Below are positions 42,358 to 60,436 of a stretch of DNA of 64,000 bases, piece by piece. Under the pieces are notes generated by a model. It was not told the origin of the DNA and searched no databases. It saw only the letters and a list, made by a program, of their open reading frames with translations. The translations under genes and the position numbers were made by a program. Where the stretch lies: assembly GCA_011390935.1 (NCBI GenBank), contig JAABRL010000001.1, positions 62,001-126,000 on the forward strand. Reading direction: 5' to 3'. The stretch comes from Gemmatimonas sp. (GTDB taxonomy: Bacteria; Gemmatimonadota; Gemmatimonadetes; Gemmatimonadales; Gemmatimonadaceae). Positions within the stretch are counted from its first letter, which is position 1, and each line of letters starts with the position of its first letter.

Positions 42358-42993
42358 ATGGCTCGTTATACTGGACCGTCCTGCCGCCAGTGTCGGCGTG
42401 AAGGCAGCAAGCTGTTCCTCAAGGGCACCAAGTGCTTCACCGAGAAGTGCCCGGTCGAGCGTCGTCCGTATGCGCCGGGCCAGCATGGTCAGGCCACGGC
42501 GCGTCGTCGCAAGATGTCGGAGTACGCCAAGCAGCTGCGCGAGAAGCAGAAGATCAAGCGAACGTATGGCGTGAGCGAGAAGCAGTTCCGCAACACCTTC
42601 GAGAAGGTGGCCTCGCTCCCCGGCATCACCGGTCACAACCTGCTCGCGGCGCTCGAGACGCGCCTCGACAATGTGGTGTACCGCATGGGTTTCGCCCCGA
42701 GCCGCAAGGCCGCGCGTCAGCTCATCCGGCACCGTCACATCGAAGTGAAGCAGCGCAAGCTCGACATCCCGTCGTACCAGGTGCGCCCGGGTGAAGAAGT
42801 GCGCGTGAAGCAGGGATCGCGTGAACTGGTCCTGGTGCAGGCCGCCATGGAACAGGCGTCGCGTGGTGCACCGATGTCGTGGATCGCGGTGGACCGTGAG
42901 TCGTTCAGCGGGCGTGTGCTGGAGAAGCCGATCCGTTCGGCCATCCCGCTCGCGGCGCAGGAACAGCTCGTCGTCGAACTGTACTCCAAGTAA
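42358..42993 (+). CDS. rpsD: 30S ribosomal protein S4
   Basis: 211 residues. The N-terminus has four cysteines at 9, 12, 26 and 31, making the zinc-ribbon form of S4. The S4 RNA-binding domain is at about 100-160 (RLDNVVYRMGFAPSRKAARQLIRHRHIEV). S4 nucleates small-subunit assembly and in E. coli represses its own operon by binding mRNA. Three hairpins follow it before rpoA. Confidence 0.98.
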   Translation: MARYTGPSCRQCRREGSKLFLKGTKCFTEKCPVERRPYAPGQHGQATARRRKMSEYAKQLREKQKIKRTYGVSEKQFRNTFEKVASLPGITGHNLLAALETRLDNVVYRMGFAPSRKAARQLIRHRHIEVKQRKLDIPSYQVRPGEEVRVKQGSRELVLVQAAMEQASRGAPMSWIAVDRESFSGRVLEKPIRSAIPLAAQEQLVVELYSK

Positions 42994-43002
42994 GTGAGTC
43001 CA

Positions 43003-43104
43003 GCGGCGCTTCGGCGCCGCGGGTCGGGACCCGCTCTCCCGTACGAGCGTGCCGCGCGGCGGGGCGAGGCACGGCGTCGCGACCGTCGCATTCCGCGACG
43101 GTCG
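43003..43104 (+). promoter_or_regulatory. Hairpin array between rpsD and rpoA
   Basis: Three stem-loops in about 100 bases: a 7-bp stem with a TTCG tetraloop (43003-43020), a 7-bp stem overlapping its end (43019-43034), and a perfect 10-bp stem with a 5-base loop (43080-43104). None has a U tract, so they are more likely processing, attenuation or protein-binding sites than terminators, since rpoA is normally cotranscribed. Confidence 0.5.
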
Positions 43105-43131
43105 TGAGACCACCTGAGATCATTTTCGCAT

Positions 43132-44214
43132 ATGTCCAATACGATTGACCTGAGCGGACTGGTGCGGCCGCAGCTCGTCGAAGCCACGACGCGCGACGAC
43201 CAGCCGATGATGGCCGAGTTCCGTCTGCAGCCGCTCGAACGCGGCTTCGGACACACGCTCGGCAACGCGATGCGTCGCCTGCTCCTGTCGTCCCTGCGCG
43301 GCTCTGCCGTGTGGGCCTTCCGGATCGATGGCGTGGTGCATGAGCACCAGACCATCGCGGGTGTCATCGAAGATGTGCACCAGATCATCGCCAACTTGAA
43401 GTCGCTCACGCTGGCGCTCCCCGATGAGGTGGAGTCGACGGTGCTGCGCCTCAAGAAGGTGGGCCCGGGCGCCGTCACGGCGGCTGACATTCAGGCCACC
43501 GGAGGCGTGCGTGTCGTCGATGCCGCGCATCACCTGTTCACGATCTCCGACGAGCGCGAGCTGTCGGTCGAGCTGTACGTGAACAAGGGGCGCGGGTACG
43601 TCGAAGCCGAGCAGCATCCGGTCGATCGGCAGTTGCCGGTCGATACGGTGCGCATCGACGCCATCTACAGCCCCGTGCGCCGCGCCAACTTCACGGTGGG
43701 TGAGACGCGCGTGGGACAGCGCACCGACTACGACCGGCTGACGCTCTCGGTCGAGACGAACGGCACCATCTCCCCCGAGGAGGCGGTCTCGTACGCGGCG
43801 GCGCTGGCGCAGACGCACTTCCAGTACTTCGTGGGCTTCGGCACGTCCACGTCGGTATCCATCGGCGCTGCCGATGCCGCGGCCAACAGCGACGCCCTGC
43901 GGTTGGCCGAGCTGTTCCGTACCCCGATCGACGACATGGAGCTGTCCGTCCGATCGGTCAATTCGCTCAAGAACTCGAACATCCGTTCGCTCGGTGATCT
44001 GGTCCGCCAGACCGAAGCGCAGATTCTGCAGGTGAAGAACTTCGGCAAGAAGTCGCTGAACGAAATCGCCGACTTGCTGGAACGGCAGGGTCTGAACTTC
44101 GGCATGCGGTACGAGGAGTCGCCGTCGGAAGGCGTTCGTATCCTGGATATGGGGACGCCCCCAAGCCGCGCCGCAGAAAACGCGCCGGACGACGACGAGG
44201 AAGACGAGGACTGA
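43132..44214 (+). CDS. rpoA: RNA polymerase alpha subunit
   Basis: 360 residues. The N-terminal dimerisation domain includes LERGFGHTLGNAMRRLLLSSLRG; the C-terminal domain (about 265-330) with ELSVRSVNSLKNSNIRSLGDL and KNFGKKSLNEIADLL is complete. Slightly longer than the usual 310-340 residues, with an acidic tail of Asp and Glu residues (ENAPDDDEEDED). Confidence 0.98.
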   Translation: MSNTIDLSGLVRPQLVEATTRDDQPMMAEFRLQPLERGFGHTLGNAMRRLLLSSLRGSAVWAFRIDGVVHEHQTIAGVIEDVHQIIANLKSLTLALPDEVESTVLRLKKVGPGAVTAADIQATGGVRVVDAAHHLFTISDERELSVELYVNKGRGYVEAEQHPVDRQLPVDTVRIDAIYSPVRRANFTVGETRVGQRTDYDRLTLSVETNGTISPEEAVSYAAALAQTHFQYFVGFGTSTSVSIGAADAAANSDALRLAELFRTPIDDMELSVRSVNSLKNSNIRSLGDLVRQTEAQILQVKNFGKKSLNEIADLLERQGLNFGMRYEESPSEGVRILDMGTPPSRAAENAPDDDEEDED

Positions 44215-44218
44215 TGCC

Positions 44219-44575
44219 ATGCGCCATCGCAAGGCCAACCGCCAACTGAGGCGGACGAGCGAGCAGCGGCTCGCACTGCTTCGCAATCTCGCCACCTCGC
44301 TCATCGAGGCGGGCGCGATCGAGACGACCGAAGCCAAGGCCAAGGAGCTTCGGCCGTTCGTCGAGAAGCTCATCACGAAGGCCCGCTCCGGCACGCTGCA
44401 TGCGCGTCGGCTCGCGGGACGCCACGTGCGCAAGCGCGAAGCGGCGGACAAGCTCTTCCAGGAGCTCGGTCCCAAGTTCGCCACGCGTCCGGGTGGTTAC
44501 ACCCGCATTCTCAAGACCGGTCACCGCAAGGGCGACGGGGCTGAGATGGCGCGGATCGAACTCATCCTGAACTGA
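44219..44575 (+). CDS. rplQ: 50S ribosomal protein L17
   Basis: 118 residues, four bases after rpo[30 protein letters not shown], the [18 protein letters not shown] segment and [21 protein letters not shown] at the C-terminus are characteristic. It closes the alpha operon in the standard order. Confidence 0.98.
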   Translation: MRHRKANRQLRRTSEQRLALLRNLATSLIEAGAIETTEAKAKELRPFVEKLITKARSGTLHARRLAGRHVRKREAADKLFQELGPKFATRPGGYTRILKTGHRKGDGAEMARIELILN

Positions 44576-44585
44576 GGTCCCAGCC

Positions 44586-44807
44586 ATGGCCATCAATCGC
44601 AGCCGGTGCTGGACGTGCGGCAAGGGCGTTGCCTTCGGCAACAGCGTGTCGCACGCCAACAACAAGACGCGTCGCGTGTGGCGTCCGAACCTGCAGGTGG
44701 CGCGCATTCAGCACGAAGGCGCCATTATCAAGGTGAAGGTCTGCACGCGCTGCCTCGCGGCCGGCAAGGTGCAGCGGGCTCCGCGCGGCCAGGTCGCCGT
44801 CGCGTAA
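44586..44807 (+). CDS. rpmB: 50S ribosomal protein L28
   Basis: 73 residues. The N-terminal CWTCGKG and the C-terminal CTRCLAAGK give two CxxC pairs, making the zinc-binding form. [16 protein letters not shown] in the middle is diagnostic. Placing rpmB directly after rplQ is unusual; in many bacteria rpmB is elsewhere, often with rpmG. Confidence 0.96.
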   Translation: MAINRSRCWTCGKGVAFGNSVSHANNKTRRVWRPNLQVARIQHEGAIIKVKVCTRCLAAGKVQRAPRGQVAVA

Positions 44808-50155
<5,348 letters not shown>

Positions 50156-50159
<4 letters not shown>

Positions 50160-50875
50160 GCAGCGGGCCGGCGCGTGCGCCCTCGGAGACGGTGATCAAG
50201 AGTGCCAACCCGGAGCTCGTGGGCACACCGGGCGCCGGGCACGTCGCGCGCGGTGCGTCACTTGCCGCGGGTGCACTCGTGCACGAGTCCGCGTATGTGG
50301 ACGAGGGCGCGAGCATCGGCAGTGACTCGCGCGTCTGGCACTTTGCCCACGTGATGGGAGGTGCCGTGATCGGTGCGCGCTGTTCGCTCGGTCAGAATGT
50401 GGTCGTGATGAATGGCGTACGTATTGGCGACAACTGCAAGATTCAGAACAACGTGTCGCTGTACGAAGGGGTGGAGCTGGGTGACGACGTGTTCTGCGGC
50501 CCATCGATGGTGTTCACGAACGTGCTCAATCCGCGCAGTGCGGTGTCGCGCAAGGCGGAATACAAGCGCACGGTGGTGGGGCAGGGCGCCACGATCGGCG
50601 CCAACGCCACCATCGTGTGTGGGGTGACGCTCGGTGCCTACGCGTTCGTGGGCGCGGGCGCCGTCGTGACGCGCGATGTGCCCGCCTATGCGCTGGTGAC
50701 GGGCGTGCCGGCACGTCGGACGGGTTGGATGTCCGAGGGCGGGCACGCGCTCGTGAGCGACGGCGTCGACAGCGCACAGCCCGACGCCGAATGGCTGCGC
50801 TGCGAGGGAACGGGCGCGCGTTATCGCCGGGTGGGTGAGGTCGTGTCGCTCGATCGCAGCGCGGAGGCCGCGTGA
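50156..50875 (+). CDS. wbpD: UDP-2-acetamido-3-amino-glucuronate acetyltransferase (WbpD-like)
   Basis: 239 residues from GTG 50156, overlapping carB by 4 bases. Left-handed beta-helix hexapeptide repeats run about residues 32-185 ([20 protein letters not shown], then [16 protein letters not shown]). The [11 protein letters not shown] and [10 protein letters not shown] segments match WbpD/WlbB enzymes that acetylate the 3-amino group of UDP-GlcNAc3NA. A 35-residue N-terminal extension and a 45-residue C-terminal tail are unusual. Neighbouring wbpB, wbpE and wbpA support this assignment. Confidence 0.9.
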
Positions 50876-51927
50876 GCGGAGCTGCTGTGCCGCCCGTTCG
50901 GGTCGCGTTGGTGGGCTGCGGACGCATCAGTCGCAACCACTTCGACGCCATCGCGCGAATCGATGGGCTCGAGCTCGTGTCCGTGTGTGATGTGCAGTCG
51001 GATCGCGCTCGCACCGCTGGCGAAGCACAGCAGGTGCCATGGTTCACGAGCCTCGAGGAGATGCTGGCCGCGGTGCCGTCCGATGCGATCGTGATCGCGA
51101 CGCCCTCCGGGCTGCATCCGCAGCATGGCATGATCGCCGCGCGGGCCGGTCGGCACGTGATCACCGAAAAGCCCATGGCCATCACGCTGCATGCCGCCGA
51201 TCAGTTGGTGCAGGCGTGTGATGACGCCGGCGTGCGCCTGTTCGTGGTCAAGCAGAACCGGCTCAACCCCCCGATCCAGCTGCTCAAGCGCGCGATCGAC
51301 AAGGGGCGCTTCGGTCGGCTGTTCGTGGCCAACTGCACGGTGCGCTGGACGCGTCCGCAGGAATACTACGATCAGGCACCGTGGCGCGGGACGTGGGAGT
51401 TCGACGGTGGCGCGTTCATGAACCAGGCGTCGCACTACGTGGACCTTGTGCAGTGGCTGGTCGGGCCGGTGGAGAGCGTCATGGCCAAGACGGCCACGCT
51501 CGCTCGGCAGATCGAGGCCGAGGACACCGGCGCGGCGATTCTCAAGTTCCGCAACGGCGCGTTGGGCGTGCTCGAGGTGACCATGCTCACGTACCCGAAG
51601 AACCTCGAGGGCTCGATCACGCTGCTCGGCGAAAAGGGCTCGGTGCGCATTGGCGGCACCGCGGTGAACCGCGTGGAGCACTGGGATTTTGCCGACTACG
51701 ACGACGACGACAAGCTCGTCGAGACCACGGCCACGAACCCCCCGTCGGTCTACGGGTTCGGGCACGAGGGATATTATCGCAATGTTCTGGCGGTGTTGCG
51801 CGGCGAGGCGCAGCCCGATACCGATGGGCGAAGTGGTCGCAAGTCGCTCGAGCTCATTCTCGGCATCTACGAATCGGCGCGCACCGGGCGGGATGTCCCG
51901 CTTCCGTTGCGCGCCGGTCCGGCGTGA
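50872..51927 (+). CDS. wbpB: UDP-GlcNAcA 3-dehydrogenase (WbpB/WlbA-like, Gfo/Idh/MocA family)
   Basis: 351 residues from GTG 50872, overlapping wbpD by 4 bases. The N-terminal Rossmann motif [13 protein letters not shown], the catalytic Lys in TEKPMA, and [16 protein letters not shown] with [16 protein letters not shown] define the WlbA branch of the family. It oxidises the 3-hydroxyl of UDP-N-acetyl-glucosaminuronate so that the aminotransferase can act. Confidence 0.92.
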   Translation: MSGAAVPPVRVALVGCGRISRNHFDAIARIDGLELVSVCDVQSDRARTAGEAQQVPWFTSLEEMLAAVPSDAIVIATPSGLHPQHGMIAARAGRHVITEKPMAITLHAADQLVQACDDAGVRLFVVKQNRLNPPIQLLKRAIDKGRFGRLFVANCTVRWTRPQEYYDQAPWRGTWEFDGGAFMNQASHYVDLVQWLVGPVESVMAKTATLARQIEAEDTGAAILKFRNGALGVLEVTMLTYPKNLEGSITLLGEKGSVRIGGTAVNRVEHWDFADYDDDDKLVETTATNPPSVYGFGHEGYYRNVLAVLRGEAQPDTDGRSGRKSLELILGIYESARTGRDVPLPLRAGPA

Positions 51928-51949
51928 CCTTCGTCCTTCCCGACTCTTC

Positions 51950-51955
51950 TATATT
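51950..51955 (+). promoter_or_regulatory. -10-like element at the wbpE start
   Basis: TATATT ends five bases before ATG 51961, the same spacing as the element before the second tonB gene. It would give a leaderless wbpE transcript. No convincing -35. Confidence 0.35.
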
Positions 51956-51960
51956 CGGCA

Positions 51961-53073
51961 ATGCCCGTCCCTCTCCTCGACCTGAAGGCCCAGCACGCCA
52001 CGATCCGCGATGAGGTCGTGGCGGCTGCCATGGCGGTCATCGACGCCCAGGCGTTCATCCTTGGCGACCCGGTTGGTCAACTCGAGTGCGATGTGGCGGG
52101 ATTGTCCGGCACGCGCTACGCGGTCGGCTGCGCCAATGGAACCGACGCCCTGCTCCTTGCGCTGCGCGCACTCGGCGTCGGGCGGGACGATGAGGTCATC
52201 ACCACGCCGTTCACGTTCTTTGCCACGGCCGGTGCGATCCACAACGTGGGTGCGCGACCCGTGTTCGTGGACATTTCGCCGTCCACGTACAACATCGACC
52301 CCGCCGCGATCGCCGCGGCCATTACGCCTCGCACCAGGGCGATCATCGCCGTAGATCTGTTCGGGCAGATGGCCCCACTCGAGGAGATCCGTGCCGTGGC
52401 GGGCGACCTGCCGATCATCGAGGACGCCGCACAGAGCATCGGTGCGCGTCGACGCATCGGTGACGCCTGGGTGATGGCTGGTGAGGCGGCGACGATCGGC
52501 ACTTTCAGCTTCTTCCCCTCCAAGAATCTTGGCGGCTGGGGCGACGGCGGCATGATGGTGACGCAGGACGAGGCGTTGTTCGAGGGGCTGATGAAGCTCC
52601 GGACGCACGGCAGCCGTCGCACCTACTTCCATGAAGTGGTGGGGTACAACAGCCGGCTGGACGCGCTGCAGGCCGCCGTGCTGCGCGCCAAGCTGCCGCA
52701 CCTGGCGCAGTGGAGCGCCGCCCGGCGCGCCAACGCCGCGTACTACGATGCCGCGTTTGCCGATGTCTCGGAGATCGGCACGCCCTTCGTGGATCCTCGG
52801 AACGAGTCGATCTTCAATCAGTACACCATTCGCGTCCCCAATCGGGACGCGCTGCAGCTGCACCTGAAGGAGGCCGGGATCGGATCCTCGGTGTACTATC
52901 CGCTGCCACTGCACCTGCAGCCGTGTTTTGCCTATCTCGGGTATGCCGAGGGCGCGTGCCCGGAGTCGGAGCGGGCGGCGCAGCAGGTGGTGTCGTTGCC
53001 CGTGTTTCCTGAACTCACCCGTGAGCAGCTCGATGAAGTCGCGCGCACGGTGCGTGCCTTCTACGGGCGCTGA
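51961..53073 (+). CDS. wbpE: UDP-3-keto sugar aminotransferase (WbpE-like, DegT family)
   Basis: 370 residues. PLP-binding Lys in FFPSKNLGGWGDGG, the EDAAQSIGA segment with the Asp that pairs with the pyridine ring, and CANGTDALLLAL define the DegT/DnrJ/EryC1 family. It transfers amino nitrogen from glutamate to the 3-keto sugar made by WbpB. It lies 33 bases after wbpB and 27 before wbpA. Confidence 0.92.
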   Translation: MPVPLLDLKAQHATIRDEVVAAAMAVIDAQAFILGDPVGQLECDVAGLSGTRYAVGCANGTDALLLALRALGVGRDDEVITTPFTFFATAGAIHNVGARPVFVDISPSTYNIDPAAIAAAITPRTRAIIAVDLFGQMAPLEEIRAVAGDLPIIEDAAQSIGARRRIGDAWVMAGEAATIGTFSFFPSKNLGGWGDGGMMVTQDEALFEGLMKLRTHGSRRTYFHEVVGYNSRLDALQAAVLRAKLPHLAQWSAARRANAAYYDAAFADVSEIGTPFVDPRNESIFNQYTIRVPNRDALQLHLKEAGIGSSVYYPLPLHLQPCFAYLGYAEGACPESERAAQQVVSLPVFPELTREQLDEVARTVRAFYGR

Positions 53074-53100
53074 GCGCCCTTTCGCCGGAGACGTCCTCGC

Positions 53101-54426
53101 ATGCAGGAACAGCTGTTCGCCAAGATTCAGGATCGTAGCGCCATCGTGGGTGTGATCGGCCTCGGCTACGTGGGGCTGCCTCTCGCGATGGAGTTCGCCA
53201 AGGCGGGCTTCCGCGTGATCGGGTACGACGTGAGCCAGCGCGTCATCGACACGCTCATGAGCGGCGCGTCGCACATTCAGGACGTCGAATCGGCGGATGT
53301 CGCGGCCGCGCTCGCGGCCGGCACGTTCGTGGCCACCACCGTGGAATCGCGACTGGCGGAGTGCGATGCGATTTCGATTGCCGTGCCCACGCCCCTGTCC
53401 AAGACGCGCGATCCGGACATGGCCTACGTGCTCGCCGCCGCCGATGCCGTGCAACGGCACGCTCACCCGGGACTGCTGGTGGTGCTCGAGAGCACCACGT
53501 ACCCCGGAACGACGCGCGAGCTGCTGCAGCCCCGCATGGAAGCGGCCGGCCTGAAGGTGGGCGAGGACGTGTTCCTGGCATTCAGCCCCGAGCGGGTGGA
53601 TCCCGGCAATCCGGTGTACCAGACGCACAACACCCCGAAGGTGGTCGGCGGCATCACGCCAGGGTGCGTGCGCACCGCGAGCGCGCTCTACCAGTCGTGC
53701 ATCGAAACGATCGTGCCGGTGTCCTCGCCCGAGGCGGCCGAGCTGGTGAAGCTGCTCGAGAACACCTTCCGGGCGGTGAACATTGGCCTGGTGAACGAAA
53801 TCGCGATTGTGTGTGACAAACTTGGGGTCAACGTGTGGGAAGTCATCGACGCCGCGGCCACCAAGCCGTTCGGCTTCATGAAGTTCACACCCGGCCCCGG
53901 CATCGGCGGACACTGCATCCCGCTCGATCCGCACTACCTTGCGTGGAAGATGCGTACGCTCAACTACAAAACGCGCTTCATCGATCTGGCGAGCGAGATC
54001 AACTCGCAGATGCCCGACTACGTCGTCGAGAAGGTGTCCCGTGCGCTGAACGATACCGCGAAGGCGGTGCGTGGCAGCCGCATTCTGGTGCTGGGCGTGG
54101 CCTACAAGCGCGATATCGACGACGTGCGCGAAAGCCCGGCGCTCGACATCATCCGCCTGCTCGAGGAGCGCGGTGCGCACGTGGAGTTTCACGATCCGTT
54201 CGTGTCGGAGATTCGTGAGGACGACCATGTCCGGCGTGTCGTTGAGCTCACCGACGAGATGCTGCGCTGGGCCGACGCCTGTGTGGTCGTGACGGACCAC
54301 AAGCAGATGCCGTGGCAGCGCGTGGTGGATCAGGCCGCCTTGGTGGTCGACACGCGCAACGTCACCGCCGGCCTCACGCCGGGCCGCGCCCGCATCGTCG
54401 CGCTTGCTTCCGGGAGTGCTACGTGA
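53101..54426 (+). CDS. wbpA: UDP-N-acetylglucosamine 6-dehydrogenase (WbpA-like)
   Basis: 441 residues behind a CCGGAG site. VIGLGYVGLPLAMEFAKAGF (NAD-binding), FSPERVDPGN, and the catalytic Cys in GPGIGGHCIPLDPHYL are present. PGN...HNTPKVVGG is typical of the WbpA/WecC branch. It oxidises UDP-GlcNAc to the uronic acid, the first step in the four-gene pathway here. The WbpI 2-epimerase of the manno-isomer pathway is not in the window. bamD overlaps by 4 bases. Confidence 0.93.
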   Translation: MQEQLFAKIQDRSAIVGVIGLGYVGLPLAMEFAKAGFRVIGYDVSQRVIDTLMSGASHIQDVESADVAAALAAGTFVATTVESRLAECDAISIAVPTPLSKTRDPDMAYVLAAADAVQRHAHPGLLVVLESTTYPGTTRELLQPRMEAAGLKVGEDVFLAFSPERVDPGNPVYQTHNTPKVVGGITPGCVRTASALYQSCIETIVPVSSPEAAELVKLLENTFRAVNIGLVNEIAIVCDKLGVNVWEVIDAAATKPFGFMKFTPGPGIGGHCIPLDPHYLAWKMRTLNYKTRFIDLASEINSQMPDYVVEKVSRALNDTAKAVRGSRILVLGVAYKRDIDDVRESPALDIIRLLEERGAHVEFHDPFVSEIREDDHVRRVVELTDEMLRWADACVVVTDHKQMPWQRVVDQAALVVDTRNVTAGLTPGRARIVALASGSAT

Positions 54427-55223
54427 ACTTGAAGGACCGACAGGTGCCCGCCGGGGTGTGGGCGTTGCTGCTGCTCATGGCCGCATCGGGATGCGGCCGT
54501 GGCTTCGAGCCGCGCGACTTCGCCAACCCCGAAGCCCTGTTCCGTGGTGCGCTGCAGGAATACCAGCAGGGGAAGATGGCGAATGCGGTGCTAGGCTTCG
54601 AGCGTCTGACGCTCGATCTGTCTACGCGCGACCTGCTGCTGGCGCCCACGTACTACTACTTGGCGCTGTCGCACGAGAAACAGCAGGAGTATCTGCTCGC
54701 GGCGCAGTCGTTCTCTCGGCTGCTCGACGCGTTCCCCTCCGATACGCTGGCCCCCCGGGCCATGCTCGGCGAGGGTCGTGCGTACCAGTCGCTGTGGCGT
54801 CGCCCCGATCTGGACGCCGACTACGGCCTCAAGGCGATCAACACCCTGCGCGTACTGCTGACGGCGTATCCGGACACGCCCGAGGCCGTGGACGCGACGG
54901 AGCGCATTGCGGCGCTCGAGGATGCGCTGGCCAAGAAAGACTACGATATCGGCCTGCACTACCTGAAGACCCGCAAGGCGTACGACTCGTCGATCATCTA
55001 TTTTCGCGATGTGGTCGAGACGTATCCGTCCACGCCCACGGCGCGTTTGGCGTGGCTCGGGATTCTGGAAGCGTTCCGCGCCCGCAAATGGACTGAGGAG
55101 GCGCAGGAAACGTGCGACGAGCTGCGCCGGCGCTATCCGTCCGATGCCGAGGTGCGTGATGCCTGTGGCGTTGGCGTAGGCGCCGATACGCTCGCCACGC
55201 TGCCGACGCCTCCACCGGCGTGA
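54423..55223 (+). CDS. bamD: BamD-like outer-membrane assembly lipoprotein
   Basis: 266 residues from GTG 54423. A lipoprotein signal ends at Cys24 (AASGC). Five TPR-like helical repeats run from about 40 to 240, including ALFRGALQEYQQGKMANAVLGFERLTLD and YDIGLHYLKTRKAYDSSIIYFRDVVETYPSTP, which match BamD/YfiO. It supports the BAM complex that inserts outer-membrane beta barrels. Its GTGA overlaps join it to wbpA and nadD. Confidence 0.9.
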   Translation: MNLKDRQVPAGVWALLLLMAASGCGRGFEPRDFANPEALFRGALQEYQQGKMANAVLGFERLTLDLSTRDLLLAPTYYYLALSHEKQQEYLLAAQSFSRLLDAFPSDTLAPRAMLGEGRAYQSLWRRPDLDADYGLKAINTLRVLLTAYPDTPEAVDATERIAALEDALAKKDYDIGLHYLKTRKAYDSSIIYFRDVVETYPSTPTARLAWLGILEAFRARKWTEEAQETCDELRRRYPSDAEVRDACGVGVGADTLATLPTPPPA

Positions 55224-55851
55224 TCTCCCCTGAGCAGGCGTCCTCGACACGCCTGCGCATCGGGATCCTCGGGGGCAGCTTCGATCCGCCGCATGTGGGG
55301 CATGTGCTCATGGCACAGGACGCCCTCGCGCAGCTCGGCCTGGACCGCCTCCTGATCGTGCCAGCCGGCACGCAGCCCCTCAAGGGTTCGGCGTCGGCGA
55401 CGGCTGCGGAGCGACTGGCCATGGTGCAGGCTGCCTTCGCGGGGATCTCCCGGGTCGAGGTCGATCCGATCGAAATCGATCGGGGCGGGTTATCTTATAT
55501 GGTTGATACGGTGGAGCATTTCGCCGGGCGCTGGCCCGAGGCGGAGTTGCTCCTGCTACTGGGAGCCGATGCGGCGGCCGATCTGGCTCGCTGGCGCGAC
55601 CCGCAGCGCCTGCTGCAGTTGGTGCAGCTGGTGGTTGCCGTTCGCGACGACGAGACGGTTGGTTCCTCCCCGGTCCCCTGGGCAACCTGGCCGGCGATCC
55701 ATCCCCCCGTCCAGTTGGCCAGCCGGCGCGTCGATGTCTCGTCGTCCGAGATCCGGGCGCGCGTCGCCGCCGGTCGCTCCATTCACGGATTCGTCCCCGA
55801 GGCAGTCGCAGCCTACATCGCGGCCTCCGGGCTGTACCTCTCGAGGAACGC

Positions 55852-55858
<7 letters not shown>
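55220..55858 (+). CDS. nadD: Nicotinate-nucleotide adenylyltransferase
   Basis: 212 residues from GTG 55220. The nucleotidyltransferase GGSFDPPHVGHVLMAQDA motif at about 16-33 and SSSEIRARVAAGRSIHGFVPEAVAAYI at the C-terminus are diagnostic. It makes deamido-NAD. Overlaps bamD by 4 bases and secA by 7. Confidence 0.95.
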
Positions 55859-59193
<3,335 letters not shown>

Positions 59194-59214
59194 TTCAGGC
59201 AAGGTCCCAATGGT

Positions 59215-59257
59215 GAACGGGCGACGGGTGCCGAGGTCAGGCGCTCGTCGCCCGTTC
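59215..59257. terminator. Bidirectional terminator between secA and the PAS kinase
   Basis: A perfect 12-bp stem (59215-59226 with 59246-59257) with a 19-base loop begins 22 bases after secA and overlaps the 3' end of the convergent kinase gene. Confidence 0.6.
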
Positions 59258-60436
59258 GGCTCCTGCCGTATTGAGCTGCGGAAAGTAGCAGCGCACTTCG
59301 GTGCCGGCACCGACTGTACTCTCGATCTCGAGGGCGCCGCCGTGTGATTGCATGATGCCGTGCACCACCGAGAGCCCAAGGCCAGTGCCTGTCCCCTGCG
59401 GCTTGGTCGTGAAGAACGGTTCGCGGGCACGCGCCACGGTCTCCGCGTTCATGCCGGACCCGTTGTCACGCACCGAGAGCATGGTGTACCAGCCCTCGCG
59501 CAGCTCCGGATTTGCGCGCGCGTGCGGCTCTTGCACGAAGCGCCGTTGCACCCGGATGCAGACGTCGCCCCCCGAAGGCACGGCGTGCGCCGCATTCGTG
59601 GCGAGGTTCATCACGATGCGATGCAGCGACGTCGCGTTGGCGAGCACGGGCTCCACGCCATCTTCGCTTTCGACGGACAGGTGTACGCTCGAGGGGAGGC
59701 TGGCCCGCAGGAGCTGGTAGACCTCGGTCACGATGGCCGGCACCTCCACGGGTCCACGAGCGGTATCCTGCTGGCGACTGAAGGCGAGCAGCTGCTGCAC
59801 CAGGTCGCGACCGCGCTGTGCAGCCACGATGATCTCGCGGGCGTCTTCACGCGCGATCGGCAGATCGCTCAGCTCGAGCTCCAACAGCTCTGCGTACCCC
59901 AGAATGGCGCCCAGCACGTTGTTGAAATCGTGCGCAATGCCGCCGGCAAGTGTGCCGACGGCTTCGAGCTTCTGCGCTTGTCGAAGCTGTTCCGCGGTGC
60001 GTCGCTGCTCGGCCTCCGCCTCCTTGCGTGCGGAGATGTCCACGACCGCGCCGATCACGAAGAGGCCCTCGGGCGTGGCGACCGGCGTCAATCCGACCTC
60101 CACCGGCACCTCGACCCCATCCTTACGGCGCCCGTGCAGGTCGCGGCCTGCGCCCATTGCGCGCACCCGCGGATCTCCGCGAAAGCCGCGTCGGTAGTCG
60201 GGATGTCGCTCGCGATCGCGCATCGGGATGAGCATCTCGACCGGCTGACCGAGCAGCTCTTCGCGGGAATAGCCGAAGAGTCGCTCCACCTCACGATTGA
60301 CGAGCACGATGCGTCCGTCGGCATCGGTCATCAGGAGTCCGCTTGGTGCGGACTCGACGGCGGCGCGCAGCCGTGTCTCGACTGTGCGATTCGAGGATTC
60401 ACTCATGGACGTTCCCAGCGTCGGGGACGAAAGCAT
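59237..60436 (-). CDS. PAS-domain sensor histidine kinase, orphan
   Basis: 399 residues from ATG 60436; ATG 60406, ten codons later, is an equally plausible start. One PAS domain with PAC motif (about 28-145: LLMTDADGRIVLVNREVERLFGY, then EVPVEVGLTPV), a coiled coil, HisKA with the His in GIAHDFNNVLGAILGYAELL, and HATPase_c with GTGTGLGLSVVHGIM. No membrane segment, so a cytoplasmic sensor. The HDFNN form is typical of kinases that often carry or pair with a receiver domain; none is adjacent. Confidence 0.93.
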   Translation of the reverse strand: MLSSPTLGTSMSESSNRTVETRLRAAVESAPSGLLMTDADGRIVLVNREVERLFGYSREELLGQPVEMLIPMRDRERHPDYRRGFRGDPRVRAMGAGRDLHGRRKDGVEVPVEVGLTPVATPEGLFVIGAVVDISARKEAEAEQRRTAEQLRQAQKLEAVGTLAGGIAHDFNNVLGAILGYAELLELELSDLPIAREDAREIIVAAQRGRDLVQQLLAFSRQQDTARGPVEVPAIVTEVYQLLRASLPSSVHLSVESEDGVEPVLANATSLHRIVMNLATNAAHAVPSGGDVCIRVQRRFVQEPHARANPELREGWYTMLSVRDNGSGMNAETVARAREPFFTTKPQGTGTGLGLSVVHGIMQSHGGALEIESTVGAGTEVRCYFPQLNTAGAERATSA

